From Gibbula magus (taxonomy: Eukaryota; Mollusca; Gastropoda; Trochida; Trochidae), in contig OW388291.1 in the NCBI GenBank assembly GCA_936450465.1, positions 74,244,436-74,308,435 on the forward strand: a DNA stretch of 64,000 nt, given 5' to 3'. The position numbers were made by a program, and so were the translations under genes. The notes under the pieces are model-generated. The model saw nothing but the letters and a program-made list of their open reading frames with translations. It was not told the origin of the DNA and searched no databases. How positions within the stretch are numbered: position 1 is the stretch's first letter; every line of letters begins with the position of its first letter. Shown one piece after another: positions 45,923 to 58,686 of the stretch.

Positions 45923-46989
45923 CAGGTGCGATGAGACAGGTGTATGTACATTGTACACGTAAATCACTCTCTGATTACAGGTGTTAACGCTTCGTCAAAC
46001 ACATCTGTGCATTCACCTATCTTGTTACATGTATTTAAAAACTAAAGTGGCGCTTACTCTCTGAACATATATAAGTTCTAAAAATAGTAATAGCAAATTT
46101 TAATAGAGAGTACTAAACTTGGATATTAGGTATTTGTGAAAATATAATTGAAAAGATGTTTTATACAAAGCATTAATGAGCCTCCGAAAAAAACTGACAT
46201 CTACGCCGTGAAAACCTTTGAGTTTGTAACATGTCAGGGCTGATAAATATCGAAACGAAACTTTAGGGAATTGAGATTTTCAGACTTTAGGCACAGACAA
46301 TGAATTACTTTTAAAGAATACTTCTCTGCCGGTATATATTAAAGTGACACACCTGTATTTTACCTCAATGACACTACAGGTGAGACAGGTGTGAATACGA
46401 GGTGTATATTTATACCTGGTGGAATGAGATTAATTATACAAAAACTGTTATTTCTATTATTGATGTTAGAGTGTATAGTGTACCATGATTAGGTGTTAAC
46501 ACACTCTTTAGGAGTAAGTATTATATACAGTTATGACACATTGATGCATCTGAAAGCTTACTGAATATCACGTGAGGTAGCTCGATAATCGTAAACTGAT
46601 ATATTGTTTCATTTTGGGATTCATATGAAAGGTGGTATCTTTTTAAGTATGAATTTCACTTCTCCCAATTAAACGGTACTCTTCAAATGAAATGAAATCT
46701 AAAAAATTCAAAACAGTTGCATCATTTCAATGTCAACCAGGTGTTGCACCTCCACCCCACATACACTGTCACATCTTACCCTCTTTGACTTCGATTTCTA
46801 TTTAAAACATTGAAAACTTTTAAAATATTCTTAAACCTCAAAATGCAAACATCACATCAAATTATATTTAATCCAGCGTAATGTTCTGACATTGCAGCAT
46901 TCAAAAGTGCTCCCCACGGCAAGAATGCAGGTGTGTCCCTCCCGAGCGTCTATTGTTACCGGTCTCACCTGTCCTCATTCCAGCAGGTA
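45923..46989. promoter_or_regulatory. Three CAGGTG/CACCTG E-box clusters
   Basis: CAGGTG at 45923, 45937 and 45978; CACCTG at 46350 with CAGGTG at 46377 and 46386; and CAGGTG at 46928 with CACCTG at 46966 and CAGGTA at 46984. A TCACGTGA E-box is at 46568-46575. No gene is recognised nearby. Confidence 0.3.
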
Positions 46990-49900
46990 TTTCTCCGAGA
47001 GGGAGGGGACGTGGGCAACACCGTCATGACACTAATTACTGTTTGCAACGGATTGTACACTTTCTAAAGATAATTGCATCAATTACATTGATTATGTGTC
47101 ATGAATGGCGATGCTTCTGGAGTGAATGTCGCTCTATAAGTGTTGATACTTTACCAGGTGAGGATAATTGAAGATATACTTCCGTTAGTTGAAATATGTG
47201 TCACCCCGACCCGTAAAGCGTTATCAATAACCCATTGTTGGGGGATATCGATTTGAATTGATTGGTGAAAGTGACGACATGACGTCACAAACTAGGGGTG
47301 TCACTCTGTGTGGGTTGACGGTGCGACTTATGGCTTCTGCAGGTTTCACAGAAATGATTGAAAAAGTAGTAAAAGAAAATATTGAAATCAAATACTATTG
47401 ATGTAACACAATGCAGTTAGAAGTGGTGCTGTTCACTGATTGTTTATAAATTTATCCCAACTTGTTATACCACACATGCCGCCTGATGAAAGAATAATCA
47501 TTCACCCCAACGAAAACGTGAAGTATATATCCAGACTTTGGATATAACCTTGAATTCTCTTATTATAAACAATAAAATTCTGTAATTTAGAAATGAAGAA
47601 ATGGAAAGGGAAATATTATTATGAAGAACGATTTTTGTTATTTCTTTTGTTTGTAAATGTTGTTCATTTTCTAATAATTAATGACCGTTCCAAATTAGTT
47701 TACATGATCACTGATACACGGCCATTGTGTAGTGATGTAAACGTACGGAAAAGAACGGAAATGTTCGTCGATTCGTCATAGAAATACTTCAAACATGAAT
47801 ATGACAAGGCTACAGAACGTAACAACATGTGAACTTTGACCACACTCTCGCGTGATGTAAGCGAGATTACGTGACGCGAGGAAGAAACTGATAGTGAGTC
47901 GGAAATGACTCAAGGCATATAAATGGCAAACTTGGCAATGCTATGGTTCTTATATCTGGTCTTCAACTCCAACTGCTCGAATGGTGGTCATATTCTAAAA
48001 ACAATCAGTGTATTTAGTAAACTTGTTAGAATAATATAAATAATAATTGATGTATTTCCAATCTAGTGCATTTATATAATCATAAATCATATTTTAATCT
48101 ACTAATGTTCAAAATGTACGTACGGTACACATACATTTCTCTCGTTATATTTGTTATTTGTTGCTTGATCCTACACTCTATATTTAATATCTTATATGCT
48201 TGTTCTTCTTCTGTTAAAACGTATGATCATGAATTAAAAAAACATGAAAATTCGTAAATTCAAAACATCCTTCTTACTGTTTTCCAATTAAATTTAAATT
48301 AAATAAAAGTAAATAAAAGTAAAACCAGGGAGGCAATGTTGAGTGGGAAATGTCAGAAGAAACAGGATACGCTAACCTAATCACTCAGTTATATATAGTA
48401 GCGGTGAAGCTTACGTAAACTAGTAGTATAACTGGTCATATGTCTTCTCTTCCATGTGTTCATGTTGTATTTTATATTAAATATATTATGATGCAATTGA
48501 AGTTATATATACACCTGAACAATGTATATCTCCCGACAATGGCTTTTAAAAGATAGACACTGAAAACGTTATTTTGAATATGTCATCTAGGATGTAAACA
48601 AGGACATACTAGAATAAATCCTCACCTACCGGTATTAACAATTAAAGAAGTGCGAATCATTCTGAATCTTCAAATCTCCTCGTACCACCACTCTGACGTC
48701 AATAATGTAAGACTTTTACAAAGTCGAACCAACTGAATTTAACAAAGCCAAAATAACTATCCTAGTTTAGAACTCTTCCTATTTAAGAACTATGTCCTCC
48801 TCTTAATCACCGTAACTATGCTCCTTCACCAGGTTAAGTTGTTAACTCTACTACACTTTATCGAATCAAATATATGAACCACCCAACATAAAGTCTAAAT
48901 TATTTCAATTCAATTTCAGGGGCTAGATTCCGTCAAGTCCTCCAAGCATTGTCGCCTTCAGCTGGAAAGTGATCTAAGCACTCATATCAGACATATCGCA
49001 GAAATACAGAAACAACCAGGTGGTGTCCATGTGCTCAACAACATGTAGTGGATATGACCAAATGACGATATTGTACAGTATAGGTTTGTTGAGTAATTCA
49101 ATCAGCAACTATCTTTAACCCATTACACTAGTGTATTACTGAAAGTAAACGATTCCATTAAAAACGATATTTATTCAATATATTAAAATTTAATATAATT
49201 TGATTATGAGCTGCTGCCCGTTTCATCACTAAAGGCATACCCAACTACATATACCGAACGACAATTTTCTATTAATTGATCTGATTATCAGTATAAATCT
49301 TTCTTCCCTCAAGTACATATATACTTTCATATTTTATTTATTTTGTTCTGTATCCAGCTTTTGATTCACGTGATGTAGCGGTGTGTTTAAACAGGCCTAA
49401 TGGCCTGTTCGCCAATCCAGGTTTCATTTTTGAAATACAACACGTGCATGTAAACTATTTTTTAAATCAAACAAATATTCCGTGAATTCTAACAGGGTTA
49501 TTGATTACAATAAAAACGTCATCTAGTATGATGTTATCCGTTAACTGAAACCCAAAGTCAATTAACCACGATAAAAGACACGATACGATCTGTATGAACC
49601 CTTTCTTGATTAATCCTCTGCTCTTAAAATCCGGAACCGGAAGTAGATTGATCCGGATGAGATAACCGGAGCTGACCACACACTTTGTCACCGCAAGGGA
49701 AGCAGTCAAGTCTATTGTCCTTGCCCGTGTTCAAGTGGTTATTACAAGGCGGCCAAACACGTGTTGTACAATGTCAGGACTGGACAGTTATGGTTTCTAC
49801 CCTACGGTTACGAATATTGGCAAGTCCATTTGTAAAGGTGCTGACAGTAATTGCAATAATTAGCAATTGTGTTGATTACTGCTCTTGTAGTTTTACCATA

Positions 49901-50358
49901 AACCCTTCAAGGAATATAGTTTAACTGAAAACATGGTAATATCGCCGGGACAGGTTAGTGTACGCCACAACCAAATATGGATAGAATATAGTTTAACTCA
50001 TTACTTATAAACAACGACATTAATATATTTGTCAAAACGTCTTCTACACAAAAGTTGTATATACATAACATTGTTCTTCGTTCTTATCTTACGATGGTCA
50101 AGAACAGCAATCAACATCATACATTACTGTCCTCTGAATTATAAGATATATAAAATATATAATGAACCCAATTTCATTTCAAATTTCAATTGCATACAGA
50201 GACATAAATTATTTCTTTCGAACACAATGGCTTAGAATATCCATTGAGATGGCGCTTAGTTAGGAAGCATTCAGATATTCAATCATATAAATCATGCTAA
50301 TCTCCAAAAACCAAAGGTGCAGAATTTTTCTCACTGCAAGAGCTTTATTCGATATGTA
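46990..50358. other. Non-coding stretch with scattered sites
   Basis: CREs TGACGTCA at 47280-47287 and 48694-48701, and TCACGTGA at 49366-49373. Frames at 47593-47781, 48066-48257, 49467-49924 and 50029-50235 are unrecognised and AT-driven. Confidence 0.4.
47483..47520 (+). ncRNA. Degenerate hammerhead-like sequence
   Basis: CTGATGA (47483-47489) and CGAAAACGTG (47511-47520) have the order and spacing of the 29.3-kb ribozyme, but stem II is not clearly formed, an extra A lengthens GAAA, and GTG replaces GTC. If related it is a dead copy. Confidence 0.35.
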
Positions 50359-50475
50359 TGACCGTACCAAAACAACTTGGAGGAGGACAGTGGAGGCAGA
50401 ACTTAGAAAGATCGGGATCACCTGGAATGAGACAGAGGCCAAAGCAAAGGACCGTACTGAGAATGGGGACAGGTG
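50359..50475 (+). pseudogene. C-terminal tail of a second LINE type
   Basis: The plus frame reads TTWRRTVEAELRKIGITW, then AKAKDRTE. This matches the TWRRT-x-EAELRKIG-x-TW-x-EA-x2-KAKDR-x-EW tail found at the end of many invertebrate LINE reverse transcriptases. The tryptophan usually following DR-T/E is replaced by N-G, and the frame ends a few codons later. Only the last 35-40 codons survive, consistent with strong 5' truncation. The tail is not related to the two LINE copies at 11 and 26 kb. Confidence 0.6.
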
Positions 50476-50479
50476 AGAC

Positions 50480-52870
50480 AGGTGAACTGCGAGAAACATA
50501 TACATGACACATTCAACGATTTGTATAATATATAATGAAAATAATTATCTCATAAATGTTTTATTTTGCACATTAAAATGAAATAATTTTCATTTACATA
50601 CATCTATTACAAACAAGCACAAAGCGTGTATATTATTATATGAATAATCTAATAAACATATAACAATGTTACATAGGAATTTCACATTTTGATTAAACTG
50701 AATCAGAATGGAAATTAATCTTGATGATGACGTCATCCTCTCGCTTTCTTCAAATGAGGTGACAGAAAGTGAAATATACACGAATATATTTCATGTCATG
50801 CCATGGTTGTACATTTCAAGAGACATATCTTCCACACTTGTAGCACTTAATGTGAATATATGTGTGTGTTTTACACCGGAGGTGAAGCGTGCATTCACAT
50901 ATATCACACTTAATTCTTACCTTAGATGATTTTTTATGAATACGTGACTGTCACTCGAATCATAATTTTAAAATTTGCGTTTATATTGATGAGTCCTTAT
51001 TTTAATTAAATTCGATTAGTTTTCGTATTATTTATTTAAAATATGAATTTCAGTTCCCTGTGACATCAGACAGATAATCATACTTCCAAGAAACAATGAG
51101 AAGGTAAACAGCAGTGTCAATAAGATTATTGTCATAATTGTTTCTTTAGATTCTTTAGAATATCTGAAAAAGGAATTATTTGAAAGCTTTACAATTTGTG
51201 ATCATTTCAACAACATTGTGCATCGATAGTTTATGTTAAGAGAACCAAAAATAACAAATTTCACCTCAGACCGCCCCAAGGCGAGATGGAATTAAAGGAC
51301 TGGACGTCACGTTAATGATGTTTACCTGTATTCACAGGTACAGACAATTACATTCATACGAAACTCAGAACACCTTATCAAAATATTAACGAAATCCCTC
51401 AGAAATGCATAAAACCAATGACGGGTCGCCCACAACTGTTATTGCAAGTAATTGCAATTAAAACTCCGAACTGCCAAAACTGCATGCGTCACCCTACCAC
51501 GATACGCCCACTTGCCCCAATTTTTTTAATTTACCACCATTTACCTCCCTTTGCCATTACCTATCAACAGTTAAACTCGAATAAGGCCAGCGTCTTCGAA
51601 CTTTATGGTCCCCCCAGGTAAGTTAGAAGCAAGGATGATGATGTTTTACACCTCTAGCGTTGCGCTGAGAAGACACAGGTGTAATTACATGCGTCACTTT
51701 ATGTTGTCCTCTCCACATTAGATTAATTACGCGAGAGTTCAGATTTGGGTCATTGCGCAAGACCGGGATTACATGACCTCGTTCTCATATCCTGTTGCCT
51801 TCAAATTGTGATGCTTCTAGATTTGAACTTTTGAACCGTGAATTTAACGAATCACAATACCTTGTTATAAACTTTTTGCATGACAATTGCACTTTTCAGT
51901 TGTGAAGTTAATTGGTACACTGAACTAAAAGAAATGTACTGTTATGAAACATACCCACAATTTGATTCTGATTCTGGACAAAATTGAAGCGATCAATTGC
52001 AAGTCATCGTGGTCACTGTGTGTGACAGTCATTTAAAAGGGACGAAAACATTTTTTCAATAAAACTTTCAAACAACGGTAAATTTGATTTTTGATCAATC
52101 GAAATGATGCATGTTTTGAACATAATTTTAGTTACCAATGTATATTTTAGAAACACACAAGAAGAAATATTGAAAGCTTAATTTATTTATATTGAAAGCT
52201 TAATATAGCTATTAACTTATACGTACGACTCTCTAATAACAAATACATAATATTTGATAAAAATTTTGATTTTTTTTCTCTATTACGAATATAACATATT
52301 TACTAAAATCCTTTAGGATACCATAATTCCTTTCAGAAATAGTGTATAGGTACATTCTGGGGAAACAGGATTTAAAATGTTCACTGAGAATGAACACAAT
52401 AGCGCACTGATAGTCCGTGTACAGTTTGATCAACCCATAGACTGGAGTATAGGAACAGGAACCCAGGAACAGAAGGTCTAAGGATTTTGGAACCAGAGAA
52501 GACCTGAGGATTTATCAAGTTAAACAGCAACATGGGCAGGAAGTGTCAGGAACAACTGGACGGAACACTTAGTCTTCTATCTGCGGGCTACTATACAATA
52601 TACATACTCGTACATTCAACTACTACACTAAACACACGAACAAGATGACAGTATCAATTAAAAACAGAACATTTCTGCTAACGTTTCTATATCACCATAA
52701 TTGGACTAGACACCACAAAACATTGGTTCATTTTAATTATAGAATATATATTTAAACAAAATATTGAATTAAACAAATAGTTTGGCGAAGAAATTTTGTT
52801 TTTAATCCTTTCTTTCGGAGACTAACAGACTACAATGTCTGTCTAATTAAATACTCGATGTGACGCTTTA
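50480..52870. other. Non-coding stretch, nothing recognised
   Basis: A CRE TGACGTCA is at 50728-50735. ATTGAAAGCTTAAT is repeated near 52170 and 52191. No gene recognised. Confidence 0.4.
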
Positions 52871-52881
52871 GAAATGACCCC

Positions 52882-53335
52882 CGTCTGTCCGTCTGTCCGT
52901 CCGTGCGTCCGGGTTATCGTTTCCGGACCAGAACTCAAAACCTGTAAGACCAAGCTCAATGGAACTAAGTGTGTGGAACAATCAACGTATGTAGATGTGC
53001 ATTTTGGCATTTTCAACTCCTTTGAAATCTGATTTTAGCCGTTTCCATTAAAACATAAATTAACATTTTGTTTCCGAAACCAGAACTAAAAAAATGTACG
53101 ACATAGCCCAATGAAACTTGGTATGTGGAACAATCATCATGTGTAGATGTGGCCTATTAGGGATTTCAACTACTTTAAAGTTTTATTTTTAGCCGTTTCC
53201 ATGATAAACAGTTTGTTTCTGAACCGGAGCTTAACAACTGTAAGACCTAGCTCAGTCAAACATGGTATGAAACAATCATCATGTATAGATATGTTTTGGG
53301 GGTTTTCACCTTTTCAAACTCAAAACGCATTTTAC
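52882..53335 (+). repeat. Three tandem units of about 145 bp headed by a (GTCY)n microsatellite
   Basis: After GTCTGTCCGTCTGTCCGTCC (52883-52902), units start with GTTTCC or GTTTCT at 52919, 53070 and 53213 (spacings 151 and 143 bp). Each contains, in order, a CCAGAACT-like block, GTAAGACC or a variant, GCTCAATG-like sequence, GTATGTGGAACAATCATCAT or a variant, GTAGATGTG or a variant, TTTTCAACT, and (first two units) AGCCGTTTCCAT. Units are 70-80% alike by eye. It looks like part of a larger dispersed repeat. Confidence 0.75.
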
Positions 53336-53339
53336 AATT

Positions 53340-56300
53340 TCACTTCCAGAATACATCTTGAAAACTGTTTGGCAGATAATGCATCTCAGGAAGTGCATAT
53401 TCTTCTGTAGCATGAATTTATAACTGATGAGTGATTTAGGATTTATTAAAGAATACATAAAGCTGCATAATCAATGTTCTATATATTTAAACTTTTCCAA
53501 AATGGCAGAGGACATAGTCACTCTGTCTGTTTGTTAATTTCATTTTCCTAGACTCAAGTTAATTTTGTATTCAGAAAACGACTAGATAGACTTTCTTAAG
53601 GCGGATTTAGTATGTATACAATGGTCCTAGTCCATGGTACATGGTAGAGTAATGTTATCAGTTGTACATTTACCATACAAAGTGTTACGATATAATACGT
53701 ACATGGTCCATCGCGATGGCTATACAGTGTATATTGATAGCTTGTTAAAGCAGGTGCGTGAAATGTATTACATTTACTTATAGCAAACAACCACGGTAGC
53801 ATAATATTTTCAGGGTGAAAAAGGAGCAATGAGGAGCAATACAAGGAGAGTGACGATTGATTAGTCATCCAGACTCCAGATCAAAATATTCAATTAAAGA
53901 CCAGTCCAGTCTAGAAAATTACAGCAAGTCTAGGTTCCCCAGCTCAGAAATCAACCTTTATGGCTTCATTGTATAACTATTTGAATTGTTTTTAGAAATA
54001 GTGTTGTTGATAAGAAAAAAACGCATTTCTGTCACGATATAAACCACTCCGATCAGGTAGTATTTAAAACACCATATACAGTGTGTGTTATTTCTAAATA
54101 GCGTTCTTGGTGACTGCTTTAAATCTTTAGATAGTCCTAAACATTGAATGATCAAGCTATACAAAGTGTTATGAAAAGACCTTGCCATTTATGGTAATAA
54201 ATCGGGACATAATGTGATCGTATAGTGTCTAAAACGAACATTTGAGTAACTAATGAAACTCGTCGGTTATGTGACATACAGTTCAACTAGTCCCCTCTTT
54301 AATGCATACACTACAGAGACAAATTGGTATCTGGTGATCCTGTTTCCAACACCAAAAACTACTGTTTTATTACTCCTAAATCAAAGTTCTCCGAATGGAA
54401 CTTGTCACGTGAAACTGAACTTTAAAAAGGGAAACGTGTTAGGAAATCTTGAATGAACACTTCATTGCTTGTAAGTAAAAAAGTTAATGTAGGGGTACAC
54501 CACATAGATAACCATGACACTGACATGGCGGGATTACTTCCATTGTGCGAGACACAAAGTATCTATTCCCTATATAGGTTTTTAACGAGTTTTTACTAAC
54601 CTGGCGTTTTTATATTCAAAATCTTTAATTTCGGTCTGAAATGTGCACCAATGCATAGAGCACAGTGCGACACTTTTATGAAAGGATGTAGGCTAAATGA
54701 TAGCAATCAATCAAAGCGGAGATGTATCGGAATGACTGCATGCCAATAGCAGGGCTCCGTACATTGTTACATGCGTATAACTGTAATAGATTTCACCAAG
54801 AGTTGTAAATAGCAGCGCACGGCTCGCTGACCTGTCATTCAAAAGGGGGCGATTGATTGGCTGTAAAGCGCCAGGGAATTCATTTGAATTACAACAGGCA
54901 TGCTGTTTCTTAACAACAAATTGTAATTATCTATATTTTAAGTAGAAATAAAAGTTGACACCTATGGTTACTTACGCCCCACGACAATCCTTCCCAAAGT
55001 GACCTTAACTGCCCGTATCAACATTTCTTTAGAGTTCCAATCCTTCAATTCAGTTCTTTTATTGAAGAGATTGATTTGAAAATTGAGTTTGTCTGCCGAA
55101 GAAAAGTATTTTCCTCCCTGTCGTTTGAGCAAGGAATTAATTTGAATGTGAAAAGAATCGAGATCATTTAAAAAACATCAATTTGAAGTAACTAGTTTTG
55201 ATCTTTTCAATACGGTATTGAAATGTTGTACACAGTCTTAAAACAAGTCTTTTGATGTGAACATTTTAAGCTCAAGTGTATACAGTGAATGTTTATACAT
55301 GAAACTCGATTATTTTTTATTCAAACCGTATTTCAATACCACCAACATTTTTAAAAACTCGAATTTATGGGTAAACGCGAAGCACACATTATAACAGAAT
55401 TGAAACACATTGAGGGAGATTAAGATACCGTAGAATGTGAAGGGGTAAACTCAGAGAGGAAACTGTGAACAAATAACTGAATTGTATGATTATACAAGGT
55501 GTTGTACTATTGTGTTGTACAACACTGAAATACAGATTGGAGAAGATCCTTTGGCGTATATGATCAAGAACGTGATCAGTAATAGGAAATACAAAACTGA
55601 GAATACAGACAAAATAATTATTTTCTGATCCATGGACATGCTGAATCGTAATTGTCATGTATATAGTTGGTATTTCCAATACTAAAGCGGGCTAGAGCTC
55701 AAAATACAAATATAAATTCAATTTAAAGTCATGTACAATACATTCAAGAGTTAAATCATTTTAGTTATTTATTTGTACATTCGTAGGTGTTATAAGGCAT
55801 GAGCATAACTATTTTTGGGAGAAAACTAACAAGATGTTCACTATATCTTTAGAGTAATATTAGACAGAGTATAATACAGGCAAGAAACATTGATAGTGAA
55901 AGGATTTACTCCAAATATCATGTATATCAATCATGATATAATACTATAATATCACAAAAACATACATATTAAACTAGACCAGAAAGCATATTTCTTAAAA
56001 TCGTGGTCTATTCTACATATGTCATTTAGAACCAATGGATAGACAATTGACAAATGAGGTTGAACTGCATGCATATGGAAGAGTTTACCTATTTGTAATG
56101 TCACCATGTATGTACTAGTATGTCTGTAAAACATTGAAATAAAAAAATTAAAAAAATGCTGAAAGAGAGCAGTGATTATATTTGTGATTATATTTGTTTG
56201 TCACGTACAAAACGTATCAAATAAATCAACATTTTAACAACTGTACTTTATGATTACTTATAGGAAAACAGTTCTTGGTAAAAAAAAATGTCCTCCGTAC

Positions 56301-57060
56301 TTCGCCCTGTATCCAGGTGTTCCCGATTGTCATGTCTACCACGACAGAAGCTAGAACATCAACAACATCACCTATGGTAATCAGAGTAGATTACATTCGA
56401 CTACAGAATGTAAATTAAATACTTACAGGTTGAAACATTAGAAAACAGTGACGATGGCGTGCAACTAACTTTTAAAAGAGAATTAATTTGAATAAGAACT
56501 GATACTAGGAACACTTCGTCACATTCACAGACCCATTAGCTACACAATGGCAAGACGGTTTCTCCAACATCTCAATTTGTACTGAATATATTTTGAAACT
56601 AAAGGTTTATAATGCCAGAAATGGTCTAGTTTGAAGACTTACTCTGCGAGCAGATCTGGATTGGTCTCGAGAACTCGGGCTTTATGTTCTTGATTTAATT
56701 GTTTCAAATAATTGATGTTTAGTTAGTAGAGTTTGCATTATTCATTTAACGTTTCCACTCAGTTTGTTTTGTAATAGCCGTCATGACGATATGCAGTAAA
56801 TTTTCCAGTGCCTTTTCCATCGTCAAATAAAAAAAATCATATAAGATTTACAACTTATTTCCAAAGACCAATTAGTTGATGACAATCAGCAATTAGTCGA
56901 CTTTATCTCCTTATTGTTCTGCTTGTCATCCACAGGTGAACCCTAGAGAGGTCAGGTCACGTGATATAATCGTGTCATCAATTGTAATATACATCATCTA
57001 TCAATCAATCATCTGATTATAAGCAATTGTCTATTCTACTGTCATGTAGGTTTCAATGGT
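53340..57060. other. Long non-coding stretch, no gene recognised
   Basis: TCACGTGA at 54405-54412 and 56957-56964. Frames of 60-96 codons (53596-53868, 53958-54188, 54253-54456, 55389-55679, 55952-56134) carry no recognisable motif. Confidence 0.4.
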
Positions 57061-57215
57061 TTGTTCCCCACCGGAGGCGCTTTTTCTGCTACCCCCAGGG
57101 ATGTTGACACTAGGGTCGGTGTAAACAGCGTGACGGGTCAAGCTAGCTAATGACCCCTGGGCAAAACACGTGCATGACCTTTTAGGTCATCCATGTCATG
57201 AACGGCACGTGCAGG
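57061..57215. promoter_or_regulatory. Nuclear-receptor half-site and E-box cluster
   Basis: GGGTCA (57135-57140) and TGACCC (57151-57156) form an inverted pair with a 10-bp spacer. TGACCT (57175-57180) and AGGTCA (57184-57189) form an everted pair with a 3-bp spacer. CACGTG occurs at 57167-57172 and 57206-57211. The patch is GC-richer than its flanks. Function is inference. Confidence 0.35.
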
Positions 57216-58647
57216 TTAACTTGTGAAATCTATATGTCAATCGATATTAGACGAGGAACCAGTGAAATTGATTGTTCGTAGTTGTTGTGTAATTAGGACG
57301 ATTATGGTCTTTACATCATTATTCCAAATTTATTTGTGATAACATAGAATACCTACGTTGCATTTATGACGATTTTACGACAATTTCTACCATACTGTCT
57401 TTTCCTTCTAAATGTTTCAAATGCTGAAAATAGTTTATATCTCGGGTGGTGTATATACTACCTAAACTATAGGATGAGGGGTGAGTTCATGATTAACATG
57501 AACTTTTCAAGACAGGAAAAAAGTTATAAGATTTTTATAAAATAAAAGTTGGTCACTGAACATAGACAAAACTCCTATTTTCTAAAATACTGTAAATTAA
57601 AGAAAACTAGTTTTATTGGGAATTACATCGTTTAAATGTCCATCTTTGAATCTTAATATAAATTAGAATTTTTCATATTATTACGTTAGCTTAACTTGTA
57701 TTTCTCAAAACATGTACTAACCTTACCTATGATATATACCATTAAATAAAGGTTGACATAAGCTGAGTTTATTATGAAAACTGGGCACATTTCGAACATT
57801 TTAACTGTAATATAAGTCAAGTGCAGTGTGGTGGTATTGTTCGGGGACACAACATGCTTATAAACGTCTCCGATATTGACAGCGATAAAGTCGTTTATTT
57901 GTTCAGTGCAAATCGCGAATGTGAAAGTTTACACAATTTCAACCACATTCTCAAAACATGCATATCAACTTTCATTCACAATGCTCCGGTTTCAAAATTT
58001 ATAAAATTCACTTTGATTTTCTTCTTGTTTATTTAGGTACAATTTCCCCACTCGCGCCACACTTTAGGAGGAGTCGGTTTCGCTGGTATCATTTCTTGTC
58101 AAAACAGGTATGCGATTCGAACTTTTTTCACAAGCAAGACTTTCCCATGAGACTGAATGTTTGACGAGACACTGAAAACCATAATTCATTTCTTTGAAGA
58201 TAGGAGGAATTTTCACTCAGGTTTGGTGTAACATGTTATTTCCAATAAATTCTGTCGTCACTGATAACATCTTCTGAGTGCTGGTATGTCACTAGGAAAG
58301 TTGTACCCGCGCCACATATAGTATTTCGTTTGATGAAGAAATCAGATGTGAAATTTCATGGTAATAGATTAGCCTACGTGTCTCCAGTTACAATGGAGAG
58401 TTGAGCACGGTGTTTTATGAGGTGTTATACATCACAATAAGGGGCATGGTCCAGAAATATCTAACTTTTGAACTCGTAAAGAAAAAATAAATCTCTCTCT
58501 TGTACTATTTTCATTTACACGAATTAACTGTTCAAGACCAAAGGTATAAAATATGTCTGTACTAAAGTTTTGTTTCTGTAATGTTTCCTTTTTTCAACTA
58601 ATTAAAAAAAATCTTACGTTTCTCTTTTGACTTGTGTGTATCACCTA

Positions 58648-58686
<39 letters not shown>

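Noticed and set aside
51880..51905. miR-92-like sequence (CAATTGCACTT)
   Set aside because: Matches only the seed, and no convincing precursor hairpin is visible.
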